NCBI RefSeq assembly: GCF_025698545.1 | Contig: NC_068576.1 | Location: forward strand, 1,743,501 to 1,807,500 | Length of the DNA stretch: 64,000 nt | Direction: 5' to 3' | DNA from: Gossypium raimondii | Taxonomy: Eukaryota > Streptophyta > Magnoliopsida > Malvales > Malvaceae | Shown: positions 23,743-35,899 of the stretch, in pieces | How the letters are laid out: each line of letters begins with the position of its first letter | Numbering within the stretch: the first letter of the stretch is position 1 | Notes under the pieces: generated by a model | What the model was told of the DNA's origin: nothing | What the model saw: only the letters and a program-made list of their open reading frames with translations | Databases searched by the model: none | Position numbers and translations under genes: made by a program

Positions 23743-26700
23743 TTACCTGCTTTTGTTGTTGTCCACGATGCGTAGCATATCACATGATGGAGCCATGAAT
23801 CTGCTATTCATTAAAGGCTTTGAGGTTATGAAATGAAACATGAAATTTCTTCAACTTTAAGAACATGTGATAAAGCATATATGCTTACCAAGCCGTGAGG
23901 CTTAAACGCATTATCGGTAGTATGGTTTAGAGATGGACCTGAAGGCCTGTGAAATAACAAGTGTGCTATGGATCTATCTATAGTGTTTGTGCCAGTTTCC
24001 ATATCCATAAATCGCGTGCACCTGGAAAGAACCCAATATTTAGAATTACATGAACAACTGATTGGAAGACAGGATTAAATAAAAATTAAGGAACAAATAT
24101 ACACACGACACTCAAAAGATGCAACATGCAGTTTAAAGTTTGGAACAGCCAAACCGACCATCGCTGTATTTACCTCTATTAATTTCTTTATTCACAAAAC
24201 TAGTAGCAGAAAGGAGGCTTGTAAGTGGAAGAGGACTTAAATCAATATATGCTCAAATTGCTAATAAATTCCCACCTTACGGCTTTTCCAAAGGGATATC
24301 TAATACTAACGCATATCCGCATATCTGGACATGAGTACAGAAATGCAACATTCTAAATACCATACAAGCACATCAAAAGGCTTTAGAAAAATTTAGCATA
24401 CCCATATTTATCCGACATTTACACTATGGTTCAAAATTCAAAATTATGAGTGCCTTTATTTTATTAATATAACGATTTTGGGACAAGCTAGTTGGAATGT
24501 CCCTGATCTCCAGGAAGCCAAATATATAAACAATTCAAAAATATTTCTACCCACCATAGGTTTCAAGTGTTGACTTCCACATCATCATTATGTACCTTAT
24601 GAGCGACAGTGCAATGTAAAAGGTACTAAGAAATTCACTTTCAAGCAACAACTACATACTTGTTTGTTTCATTGGCCACAAATGAACCAGCTTCATCTTT
24701 TTCCTCTTTGATGCCACCTTTCGTATTTGTGCAATTATGCCTTTGTTCAGCACTCCTAGCCAAACGATACAAACTATCCCGTATGCACAATTTTGTCCGG
24801 ATATCCAACTGAAAAATCCAAGTAGTTTAACTTGATCAATTACAGTGTTTATTAACTGCCAAAAAGAACATGTGATCACAAAATCTTTCCATCTATGATA
24901 CCTTTTCCATGACTTGTTGAAGCTGCCAAAAACTAGATGCTTCTAGTGAGACTTCATCCAACACAGAGCTCATATAAGAGCTTAGCTGATCATTTGAAGA
25001 ATCTAATTGTGTCAGCTTCCCTACACTAACTCCTTCAACTTCACTATGACCTTCATCTTGTTCAGATTGACGGACCTGCTTTTGAACAGTAACTGGATCA
25101 TAAAATGCCATCTTACTACCCACTTTTGCATGTTTGACATTCTTTTTCAGTGGGGCTTGTTTATCTTGTTGGTAATGTAGTTCTTCTCTCTTCTCATTCA
25201 TTATAATGGCAGGACCCCCAAATGAAGGCCCACTAGAGCTTTCAATAGACTGCACCTGATCTGAAGCATAAGATGACTCGTTTGTCGATGAAGGGTAACC
25301 ATTATTTTCAGATTTGATACTGGAAAAAGTTCGACAACCTAAAAGTTGATCCAAAGGACTGCTATAGTTGAGATGCATATAAGGAATGTTTGTCTGTACG
25401 CAACTCACAGAATCAGGTCCAATGTTTTGTTTGTGCTGCTGAAGGTCTGATGGGGAAAAGAATTGACAAGATGAATCAGTAAAGGTGTGCTTCACATCTG
25501 CAGAGTGCTTGATATTACCATATTGGTTAAAGGAACCACCATTTTCCAGATGTTGATCTTTTCTCTCTCCTGATGCACTCAGTTGCTTTGACTGCTTTTT
25601 TGGACTGATCTGTAATTTGGAAAAAAAATCAACACGTCAACAATATGTCAAGGAAAATCTATAGAGAAGAATCTTTCCTCTGAAACCAGCTCAAGAGTGG
25701 AGTATGTTGATCATTATCTAACTATAAATTGGACCTTTTATATCAATCATGAACATGCACTATAAAGAAAATATAATTCTTGGATGATAGCAGGCTGCAT
25801 TTTCCTTCAAAGTCCCACCATAGTCATATTTCTACTAATCTTTGTAGAATGCAATTTATATTCAGAAAGGGAAACTGCCTAGAAGGTTTTTGGAGGAAGA
25901 CAAGTTCTAGCTGCCAAAAGTGCTAAAAGCTAGATATCTACATATTCGTAATCACAATGTGAAATTAAAAATAAAAATCAACAGAGAGGTAACATTTAGA
26001 AGCAAGGAACAGCTTACTAACCTGCTGCTCATTGGGTGTCAACTCATCCTTAGTTTCAGGTTCTTCATTGAATACATTTAAATAGGACATGTGAGCTACA
26101 CCAGCATTATCACCTTTCACATTAAGGGAACTTATTCCGTCACTTAGACATACACTTTTCTTGCTGGAACCAATTGTTGCAGAAGCTGCACTGTCTGGTC
26201 TTGAACTTGCACAATGCTCTAATAGATTATTAAGTTTAGTATCTGCCTTCAATGCATCCTGACAACTTTCAGTCACTTGTGAAGACGAAAACCAGCACAA
26301 ATCATCTTCATTACTGAGACTCCCTAACCCAAATGTTGAATCACAACTCCTTCCAGAAAAATAGGAATGAATAAGTATTAATAGTACTCTGTAAACCTAA
26401 ATATACACATGCAAACATATAAGGTGCAGGTACATATATGTTGATACCTATAGATGTATGAATTTTGGTACTCAAACAAGGGAGGTCCTACTCAAGCTAC
26501 ATATCAGATGTTGCATAGCAGAGGATAACATGAAAAATAATTAATAATGGGATTTTATGAACTACCTGAACATCCTGTCAACATCCTCAAAATTGCCGAT
26601 GTCTCCCCAGCCATAATATAAAAGATCACTGTTTTCTTTGTCTTCATTCTTATTATTAAAAAAGCTGAGATCATCATCAGCTTTGGATATGTGATTTAGT

Positions 26701-28171
26701 GGAAAACGGTAAACATTATTGTCCTCTGTATCACACTTATCAACCAAGATAGAATCATCAGAATAAAACTCACTCCCCACTGAATCTATATTGACAGTTT
26801 TTAGACCATAGTTGGACAACCTTGGATCATCAGAAGCCAAGCTTGTTACTTCTTTGATTGATTCATTATCACCGGCAGTGGGAAACATACCATCAGGACT
26901 GTGAGACCACAGGCCCTTCTCTAACATTCTGTTTTTGGTCAAAGTATGCATGCCTTTTTCCTTCTCCCCCACAATACTATATTTAGTCATATCCTCAGAA
27001 CTCCTACTAACTTCAATCACTTCATGTCGTGGTTTCTTTCGACTATCACCTTGAACTTCGAACTGAGATCCATATTCATCAACAGTATGAGGCACTATAT
27101 GATCATTACTAGCACCAAATTCATCCCAAACATTATCTACAAGCTGTAACATGAATTAGTCAGGTTTAGTCAGTCAGTCATTCTTCATCAAAGGAAACTA
27201 AAATAAAGAACATGAAATTTAATAATTTTGAACAATAGATATACATCCCTTAGATGGAACAAACATTTCTTATAATGGTAATGCAACCAAAAACATTAAG
27301 GTAACTAAGAAGTCTCAGAGCATATCTGAAAAAACAATGCTTCAAAGAATAGCCATCCAGTTATGAGCCAATCAGATTAAATCCTATTCCTAAGTAATTT
27401 TTTGTAAGTCAGCCACATTATGCTTGAACCCATTATTGCACACTTCAACCCCCAGGTTTTAACCATTCAATTAGATAATGGCTTTATTGCAACAAAAATT
27501 GGTATCATAAAACAATCTAATATTGGCATATCTAGTCCTTAAAGTGAATAAAACATTTGCTAAAACAACACTCTGAAGAAGAAATTAGTATAAAGGTTCC
27601 ATTTTTCAGTACAATGCTATTAATCTCCAACTAATAAGCTTAGCTTCAATCCTTGACAAGCACCATGAAGTAAAACAATAAAACCATGTCGAGGTGAAGT
27701 CCATTGATGCTTATAACATAAACATATAAAATAGCTCCATCACAGATAGAATATAAATATCAAACTAGAACTTAAACCTAGCCTGCTCCAACAAATAAGG
27801 GATCACACTGAACCCTGAAATCCCAAATTGTCAACAACGTCAATTACCAACAGAAAACCCTGAAACAAAGGAGCCTAAAAGCTTCAAATCAGTCACATCC
27901 TCGATTTTTCAATAAATACCACTACTATCATAACAAAATTTTTAGGCACTAATCCACATTAAACAACTAGAAACTTGCAAGTTCTATTGACATGTGAAAT
28001 CTAGTGAGCAACTGAAAGTACAACCAAATCTCAAGTTGAATCAAGAAGCTCAAATTATGGCATCCCGCACAAGCTTTATTGGCATGGTGTACAATTAAAC
28101 ATGAAAGTAAACTGAATAAACTTAAAAGATAATTTCAAGTAACTTACCTCAAACATGCACAAGTCAGTCAT
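23743..28171 (-). CDS. LNK1: LNK1-type circadian clock co-activator
   Basis: Seven coding exons on the minus strand: 28171-28148, 27143-26566, 26349-26022, 25609-24902, 24808-24660, 24021-23889 and 23817-23743. They total 1995 nt, or 664 residues. The N-terminus (MTDLCMFE joined to LVDNVWDEF, then DHIVPH at 22-27) and DIGNFEDVDRMFRSCDSTFG near residue 190-208 are LNK signatures. The C-terminal conserved block KLCIRDSLYRLARSAE (about 552-567) is followed by DRSIAHLLFHRPSG. There is no catalytic domain, and most of the protein is hydrophilic and Ser-rich. Arabidopsis LNK1/LNK2 bind RVE8-type MYB factors and activate evening genes such as PRR5 and TOC1. That role is inferred. The opening is nearer LNK1 than LNK2, whose N-terminus differs. 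The terminal exon is the least certain because its stop codon overlaps a good donor site. Confidence 0.9.
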
Positions 28172-28960
28172 TCCTCAAAGATCCTTAGCCACCACTAAAC
28201 ACAAATTCAACCTTTTGATCCGCTGTCATGTTTATAGCAGAGAATGATGTCCGGTTTAGCTTTCTGACGAAGAAAACAGAATAATTATAACAAATTAGGA
28301 AAACCCTTCAGCAGAAATTAAACCAACTCAAAATTTTGAATCATGATCAAGTTTAAAATCTAAAAGCTACGGATACAAATAAGAAGAAAAAAGAGTAATT
28401 TTCTTCAATCTGCATCCCTTATAGCATTGAATATACACAGTAATCTAGTATTTTCAAATTCATTATGTTTCGTGTAAATCTATTTCCATAACGAACTTTT
28501 TCTTAAACCGCAGACGAATTCAGAAAATAAAAATCTAATTTTATTAACAGAAAAAAAGATAATAATGTAAACGCTATAAGTATCAGATTTACCTTAGCTT
28601 TTAGTTTAAAAAAATATAAAATTCCGTTTCATTTCCTGCACTTTCTCAGCAACCAAACAGAAATACACATCTACAAGAAAAGCCAAATCTAAAGGAATCA
28701 ACAATAAAATCAAATTTCAACGAAATATAAAACAGAAGACTCGTCTGAAGCAAACAATTATCACCTGAAGATCAACTACTCCAATGAAAAAACAAATTTC
28801 TTTTTCCCGCAATAAACGTAAAACTTCACCGTAAAACGAAGGCTACGAAATCCAAAGTAAAAGCTATTCACCAGTTAACAAAGCCAGCTCTCTTTTTTTT
28901 ACCCTAAATTCAAAAGATGTGATTTCCAGTAGGTTCTGGAGAACAATTGAACAAAGTAAG
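28172..28960 (-). other. LNK1 5' leader region
   Basis: Upstream of the start codon are T-rich and A-rich stretches with several AG/GT signals (for example near 28262 and 28590), so one or more leader introns are likely. Leader exons could not be fixed from sequence alone. No other gene is seen. Confidence 0.4.
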
Positions 28961-29074
28961 CACTCGATTTTTTTAAATTAATAATTTTTTTGTTTTTTCT
29001 GTGAATGGAAATAAAATACTAATTTAATTAACTATTTTCAAAAGGCTAAAACGTAAAGGAAGGAGATGGTAAAG

Positions 29075-29280
29075 ATGAAACGTGGCGAGGAGATCAAAAC
29101 AACGGCTGTGCTAAAACGGGTAGATACCATAATTAGTGGACGAGAGTAAGGCGATGAGATCCGATCAGTTTCTTTGACGTGATTGGTCCACGTACGTACA
29201 AGATTGGGAAATGTGGACACGCGTCCAGGACACTTGGCGAGGAATACTTGAAAGATGGAGTTCACCGTTCACGTGGTTTA
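29075..29280 (-). promoter_or_regulatory. Cluster of ACGT-core elements upstream of LNK1
   Basis: Within about 200 bp there are ACGTGGC (29080-29086), TGACGTG (29175-29181), CCACGTACGTAC (29188-29199) and a perfect G-box CACGTG (29270-29275). They lie 0.9-1.1 kb before the LNK1 start codon, and probably nearer the transcription start given the long leader. G-boxes bind bZIP, PIF and HY5-type factors, which fits a light- and clock-regulated gene. No perfect evening element (AAAATATCT) was found in the stretch. Confidence 0.5.
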
Positions 29281-29689
29281 GCGTGATTTGGGTGGTTTTT
29301 AGAAGTTTAACATTTTTTAATTACCTTTGTCTGCCGACTCTTCAGTTTTTTAATACTAAAATATTAATTGAGTTGTTACGGGGGCGACCATCGCTCTGTT
29401 GATTCTTTCGCGAGATGTTGCGGAGAAACTGCTGACTTTGCATACATTACTATTACCTGCTGCTAGGGTTAATAGGGTAAAAAGAAATTTGAGTTGGATT
29501 TTATTTTGGTTTGAATTTTTTTCAAAATTAAAAGAGTGAAATGGAATTTGAATTAAATTAAATTATTCGAGTTAAACTAATCATCATATATTTAAGATTT
29601 AATTTATTTTTAAAATTCAATAATTACACCATTAATCATATTTTTATATTTATTATAACTATTTGCTCCGTTATGTTAGAGCCAACTCT
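29281..29689. other. AT-rich intergenic DNA
   Basis: Nothing assignable. A short GC-richer patch at 29375-29440 is followed by A/T-rich sequence. Open frames here are not family-like. Confidence 0.4.
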
Positions 29690-29930
29690 CTCTCTTTGGT
29701 GCTTGAGCGTCCAAGATCCCCTGTGCCCTTTGTTCTCGAAAGGACAACCAAAAAATTTAAGCACAGAAAATGGAGTGTCACAAGGAAATGATGACTCGTT
29801 AATGGTGAATGTTGTAAAGGAAAAGCCAACGTTTAAAGATAAACTTATGGTTGAGAATAATAAAGTTGAATCTTCTGGTGCGTGAAAATTCGGTAATGAT
29901 ATTGAATTGCAAGATGGGGATGGGTGATAC
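29690..29930 (+). pseudogene. Possible LINE ORF1 fragment
   Basis: A short plus-strand frame (ends 29885) contains GNDDSLMVNVVKEKPTFKDK and, after a stop, DIELQDGDG. The pattern of an acidic linker, FKDKL and then an acidic patch with GD resembles the N-terminal part of plant LINE ORF1 proteins. It is too short for certainty and has no other LINE parts beside it. Confidence 0.3.
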
Positions 29931-29999
29931 ATGCATAGATGGAGTGAAATTTATTAAATTTCATTAACCAAATGTGTCAATTTTTAAGTTTGGAAAATC

Positions 30000-30110
30000 A
30001 ATGATTTGTGACAAGTTTTTGGATGGGATTCAGGCATTTCTGGGTAATATGTCTTCATATTGATCGAAATCTATCTTTTAGCTTCACAATACACTTTGAA
30101 TCACTTGATT
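30000..30110 (+). repeat. Dispersed repeat, copy 2
   Basis: This is the plus-strand counterpart of the minus-strand repeat at 727-850, sharing GGATGGGATTCAGGCATTT, a block around CATATTGATCGA and ACACTTTGAATCAC. Here it precedes an LTR-like stretch, so it may be part of a retroelement's untranslated region. Confidence 0.5.
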
Positions 30111-30560
30111 TTAAGTTCGAGAGTTTAAGTTATTACTATTTTAGTAAAGGCTACGCGAGCAAAATTTTTGGATTGGATTATTACGGGAAATTATGAGTTT
30201 CGGGCTTTAATTTGAGTTTAAATCATATTGGATTAGATTTTTAAGTTTAGTTATTATATATGAGTCCAATATTATATTTATTAGGTTTTATTATATATTT
30301 ATTTTGAATTTTAGGATTTTTAAGCATTTTAAGTTATTTAGAAGTTTTATGTTTCCAAGTCAACAAGAAAATTTAGTTTAAAACTACTTCTTATTTAAAT
30401 TAATTAGAGTTTTATTATGCTTGAGAGTTTTATTTGGATGTAATTAGCTAGCCTATATAAAAGCCTCTTCATTGTTCATTAAAAACACAATTGTTTTTCA
30501 TTAATAAAATTTTCAATTCTGAAAATTAGTTTCTTTTGTGCAATATTGCTTTCTTGTGAC
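30111..30560 (+). repeat. LTR-like promoter and polyadenylation region
   Basis: The stretch contains a TATA-like ctatataaaagcctc (30456-30470) followed 50-60 bp later by aataaaa (30503-30509) and then TG-rich text. A TATA box and polyadenylation signal this close are typical of the U3-R junction of an LTR. No partner LTR was found, so it is a candidate only. Confidence 0.4.
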
Positions 30561-31459
30561 TTTTAGACCCTCTACTACAACACAGATTGAATAATTTATC
30601 TTGAGATAGATAAAACTCCCATGCTAACACTATTGTTGCATATGATCCATATTCCACCTAAGCTTCAACCTGAAACAAGTTCTTAAAACTTGTCCTACAA
30701 ATCATAGAATTTGCTTTTGCTTCACTTACTCTGGTTTCAAATAAAGCAAGTACCTTGAAAATTGAAATAAATGGAGTAAATGAGGATTAAAACAGAGATT
30801 TTAATGCTAAAAGTGAACTAGCTCGCAACTTGAAAATGGGTATTTCACAATATCCGACTTAAGCGTCGCAACATCAAGGTCTTGATGTCACGACATTCTC
30901 AAACAGTCTGCTCATAGTGTTGTAGCTACAATAGCATGGTGTCGCAACATTGACCCTGATTTTAGCCTGAAGTCTCAAACTTCAAACTGATGATCATGTA
31001 TTGACAATGGAGTGCTAATGTCGCGACATTGATTCTATTTTAATCCATAAATCTTCACTCAAAACTGTTGCCAATGTCGCGACACTAACACCCCTGTGTT
31101 GTGACACCAATCATAGTTTCGATACAATTTACTTCAAATGTTAATTCATCAACCCCTTACAAAAAACCTCTATAAAATATTAATAAAATCTAGTCCTAAA
31201 TGAAAAAAATTAAAAATCCAAAAATCCAAATTCAAATCCATAAATTCAAATAATATACACAGCCACCAAATAGCCAAATAATTTAAAAATGTCGTTAGGC
31301 CAATCATCTGTGCCCCCATGAGAATCCATCAAAAAAGTGTTATATGCTTGAATTCTCCACTTTTTCCACAAGTTAGTCATCTGTCCCTTCTTCCTAAAGC
31401 ACCGCCAAATCTTCAGATCTTTCCTGAGCTTCTTCCCTCATGGTTGCGAATGTACACCT
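30561..31459. other. Non-coding 3' region of Gypsy DNA with GTCGCGAC palindromes
   Basis: No gene. Between 30850 and 31120 the motif (A/G)TGTCGCGACA(C/T) or a one- or two-base variant occurs about six times (for example 31018-31029 and 31074-31084). The rest is A-rich. It lies downstream of the minus-strand Gypsy gag-protease remnant. Confidence 0.4.
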
Positions 31460-33813
31460 AAAATTTCAAACCACTACAAATACCATTGATCAGGTCTTTT
31501 AGTATGATGAGAATTTGATGAATTAAGTGAATGACAAGCACTAATAGGATAAAAAGAATTTCTCATTTCTGAATAGGAATTAACACATTTGAATACCTCT
31601 ACATCACCATTGATTTTTATAATGAACTCTCTTTTTTCTACATCAATGGTGGATTTAGAAATGGCCAAAAATGGCCTTCCTAAGAATGGAAATTTCTAAA
31701 TCTTCCACAAAATCTAGCACAATAAAGTTAACCGAAAAAACAAATTGACTAACTTTGACTAACACATCCTCTAACACACCCTTAAGATGCATTAAAGATC
31801 TATTAGCAAGTTGCATGGTAATCGAAGTATCTCTTTACTCCCTTAAGCCTAATATATGATAAATATAAAGATGAATTAGATTAATGCTAGCTTCTAAATC
31901 ACAAAGAGCTTTCCCAAAATTTACTCCCTCTATCTTTATATGTATAGTAAAGCTTTTAGGATCTTTAAGCTTAGGAAGGATTTTCCTAGCAATAATCGCA
32001 CTACACTCGACATTCACAACTATTTCTCGCCCTAACCTATCCTCTTGCACCTAGACATTATTTCTCTAAGGAATTTAGTGTACTTTGGCATTTTTTTCAA
32101 TTAATTCAAGTAAAGGTAGATTGAGTTTCAACGATTTAAATATAATTAGAAAACTTACAAATCATTCATCATCATTTCTCTTTGTCTCTTCTAACCTAGT
32201 TAGAAATGAATTTTTTTCCCATACTAGGTTGATTAACTTGTTTAAAATTAGGACCAGCTACCCTAATTTCATTCACATCCTCTTCATCCTTATTGACCCC
32301 TATTTTGAATTAGGTATTGGGGTATCGAGCATCTTATCATCTATAACCACATTGGTTTACCTAATCGCTACTGTTCCTGAACGAAGAATAATAGCTTTCA
32401 CATGCTCCTTACCCTCCTTTTTAAGGCTATTCTCAATACTACTAGGGATGCTCGTGTTGTCATTTTTTTGCAACACTTCAAGCATTTACTCCATTTGAAT
32501 TTGCATTTGACGCAGAGTTGCATACATTGAATGCGTCACTTCTTCCAGCTTGTTCACTTGAATGGTTATCAGAAAGGTGGGTTTCTCTTTTTCTCTTGGG
32601 GTCTAAAAGGTTGTGGAGGTTGGTATGGAGGAGCTCGCCTACTGTGGTTAAGATTTCCTGTCCCTTGGTTCGAAGTTCCCCATTGGTTTCCTCCTCATTT
32701 AAGATTAGGATGATCACACAACCCTGGGTTATAGGTATTTGAATACAGGTCATCCATACAGTTTACCTCAACATAATTCTCCTTTTGGTTATTCCCCTAA
32801 ATAGTGTTTTCATTCATGTCACCTACATGGACTCCCATAAAATGATGTTGGTCAGGAATATGAGGTCTATTCGAGCTAAATTCGAGGTGGTTAAGCCTCT
32901 CAAAGATTTTTTGATACTTATCTTCACCGCTGATTGTATTCACAGTCGTTAGTTTAGCTTTATACGTGAACTAATTAGTTAGCCACATATAAGAATCCAT
33001 TTCTCTATCTTCGATGAGTTGGCAACCCTTAGCATATGTCTTAGACATGAATGCCCCCGCAGACGTCTCATCTAAACTAGACCTTAAATTTCCATTCAAA
33101 CCATTATAAAATGTTTTTAACTACAACCAATCCTATAGGCCAAGATAAATGCACTTACGTAACATTAGTTTAAAGCGCTCCCACGCCTCATAAAGTGATT
33201 CCCCCTCTAGCTGCCAGAAGTTGGTGATGTCCATCCTCAGCTTCATCGTCTTGCTCGATGGGAAATAATTTGCAAGAAATCAGTTGACGAGTTCCTCCCA
33301 CTTTGTGATGGAATCTACCCATTACAAATCTAACTACATAAAAGCGTCATCACATAATGAAAAAGGGACGAGCCAAATATGAGTAACGTCATCAACTACC
33401 CCCCATTATCTAGAGGTATCATATAGAGTTAAGAAGCACTTAAAATGTTGGTTAGGGTATTCATTCATCGAACCCTAAAATTGTAGATTACTCTGGATTA
33501 TTTGGATCATCGTTGGCTTAATCTCAAAATTATTGGCGTTGATCGTTGGCCTATTGATATTGCCTTGCATAACATCTAAGTTAGGCATAGCATAGTCTAT
33601 TAGTGCATAGTGTGCCATTTGTCTTAGTCTAAATGAAGGACTGGGTTCCTCTACTTGTTGAACTTGCAACGATGGTTCCTCGAAAAGTGGGTTTTGTCTT
33701 AGTGGATCAACGTGTGATGGGTCCTTCCTAGGAAATAACCCCCTTCTCGCATTATGTAACATTCTTTTCGGCTCGGGATCAAATAGAATCAACTCGTTTC
33801 TGCTCCAATTCAT
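31460..33813 (-). pseudogene. Ty3/Gypsy gag and protease remnant
   Basis: In minus orientation the frame starts at 33813 with an N-terminal Gag. It includes PRKDPSHVDPL and then INRPTINANNFEIKP, followed in shifted frames by the retrotrans_gag core (LDDTSAGAF-like, CQLIEDREMDSYMW) near 33300-32950. Then comes the Pro/Gln-rich YNPG and PPYQPPQPFRPQEKEKP linker (about 32740-32600). The protease part is clear at 32050-31835: ILPKLKDPKSFTIHIKI and FGKALCDLEASINLI, where active relatives have DLGASIN. So the active-site DxG is altered. Stops and shifts occur throughout. No reverse transcriptase or integrase follows before 30.1 kb. Gag character suggests the Athila/Tat side of Gypsy. Confidence 0.75.
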
Positions 33814-35480
33814 ACACTGAATGATAAAAACACAAGAAACTCAATCAAATTAAACACGTAAACAAACTAAAAGTTTAACAAAGGAAAATAAAACAATGCA
33901 TAAAAACTAAAGCTTCATATCTATAATTTTAGAGTTTACTAATTATCTCACTACAAAGCATGCAAATTATCACCAAATAATTCAACTAGCAAACACAAAA
34001 TCTCTCTATCAACGAGGCCAATAACTTAATCGCATGCGCAGAAAATAAACAAATAAAACAATTTAAAAGCAGTTTGTTACTACAAGTATACAATGTCACA
34101 TTGTAATATAGTTTGTCATTACAGCAAAATACGAAAGTATTCCCATGATCAAACCAAAGGGATTTTCAATTGGTAAACGTGTTTGTCAAATTAATCAAAA
34201 ATTAAGTAATTGCAAATCTAATCGATGCGAGAATTATTAATGCATCCAAATAAAAGGGATATTTAAGATAATTCGAATTAAGAAATAAAATAAACTAATC
34301 TAATTTTCTTCCCTATTACTTTGAACAATGTAAATGATAAGATGATGGTCAATTGATTAGTCAATTTCTAATTAAGCTAATAACTTATCCCGATTAAAAC
34401 ACTCGCTACTTTTAATTAGGAATCTCCTTTCAATCTCATCCTAATTCGAAATTACCAACTAAGCTCTCCTGTTGGTCTCACTACCTGGTACAATTATATT
34501 GAACTATCTAATGATAAACTCTCCTTACGGTCTCGTTTATCTAAATATTCCGCTAAAGGCATCAATTCTAACATATTAAGAATTTCGATATAAAAGAACA
34601 ACCAATCAATCAACATAGCTATCAACCTAATTTAACAATAAACTTAATCAATCAACCAACAAATAATTTAAGCACATGATTAAACTTAAAAACAAAATAA
34701 TCATTTCATCAACCACTTGGTAGGCACAAGAAAATAAAAAGGGTAACTATTTAGAAAATGCTCAATCAATAATATGAATCCGATGAAGCACACGCTTTTA
34801 ATCCATCTTCATTTGCAAAAATCTTCAATAGAAGAGAAGAAATAAAAAATAAAAAATATACTCTAAAATAAAATAAAATAAAATAAAACCCTATTCTAAA
34901 AATAAGAAGAAAAGAGAAATTGTCTAATGGCTAAAAATCTAACATAATTTTCTACTCTCCCTAAAAACCCCTATAAAGTGCTATTTATAATCTTTTCTAA
35001 CTTAACCTAAAAAAGACAAGAATGCCCTTATTTTAAATTTAATTTGAGGCTTGCTCAACAGCGAAATGTTCTTCAACAATTTTCCTCATCAAGCTTCAAT
35101 GTTGCTACACCAAGAACCTAATGTCGTGACATCACCAGTTCACTTGTAGTGTTTTGTTGTTGAAATTCAAGTTCTCAAAGTGACAAATAGCTTCGGTGTC
35201 GCGACACCAAAGATCTGGTGCCGCGACTTGGGGCACAGTGGCAAGATCTCTTTATGGTTTTGCTTAGGTCACCTCCTGCATAAAGCTCAAATTGATTGTT
35301 AAACTCCCAAAGGCATAGTTTTGTCATTTAGGTTAAAACACACACTAAAAATGCATAAAATTAAATTCTAAAATAAAAATCTAATAAATACTAAAAAAAT
35401 ATAAAATAAAGTCATAAAATGCTTAAACACAAGCTCATTAAATATAAAAAAAATGACTTAATTTGTTAGATCAAATTAAA
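33814..35480 (-). mobile_element. Upstream (leader/LTR) region of the Gypsy element
   Basis: This lies on the 5' side of the minus-strand gag. It is AT-rich non-coding DNA, including ctctcctgttggtctcac and ctctccttacggtctcgt blocks (34460-34535) typical of large Gypsy leader regions. At 35110-35235 it has the palindromes aatgtcgtgaca, GGTGTCGCGACACC and ggtgccgcgac. Exact LTR termini and a primer-binding site could not be located. An (AATAA)n run is at 34864-34888. Confidence 0.45.
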
Positions 35481-35899
35481 ACAGATCATATTCCTTTATC
35501 CGTTAGCTTTCAAGATGACGTGTTAATCTGACAGGTAGAGAATACAGGAGAGTATATGATGTGTAGCAGACATAAATATCTATTGACAAGCTCTATGATG
35601 CCTAATCCTAATATGACTAATAGGGAATTATACAAAGATTGTGGAAGCTCAAGGTGCCCTCTAAAATAAAATTACAAATTGGAGACTATTACACAACTTT
35701 GCTCCTACACGTTGTTTAAGGACTAAATTGAAAAAAAAAATCAGAATAATTGTTGAACTCATGCACTAAATAATGCATTCACCCAAATAAAAATTAAGGA
35801 TACGGCCCAACTCAACTAACCCGAAATCAAGAAAGAAGAAGACGGGTTGAATTGAAGGCCATTAAAAAAAGAAAAAGAAAAGCCCAAGAAAGGTTTAAA

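Noticed and set aside
32085..32498. 137-residue plus-strand open frame
   Set aside because: It is antisense to the decayed Gypsy gag-protease, which is the recognisable coding strand there.
35852..35899. Upstream in-frame ATG as start of the coiled-coil protein
   Set aside because: It would add a Lys/Arg-rich stretch coded by A-rich leader-like sequence. The ATG at 35900 opens the conserved-looking MDLLRTVAGS.
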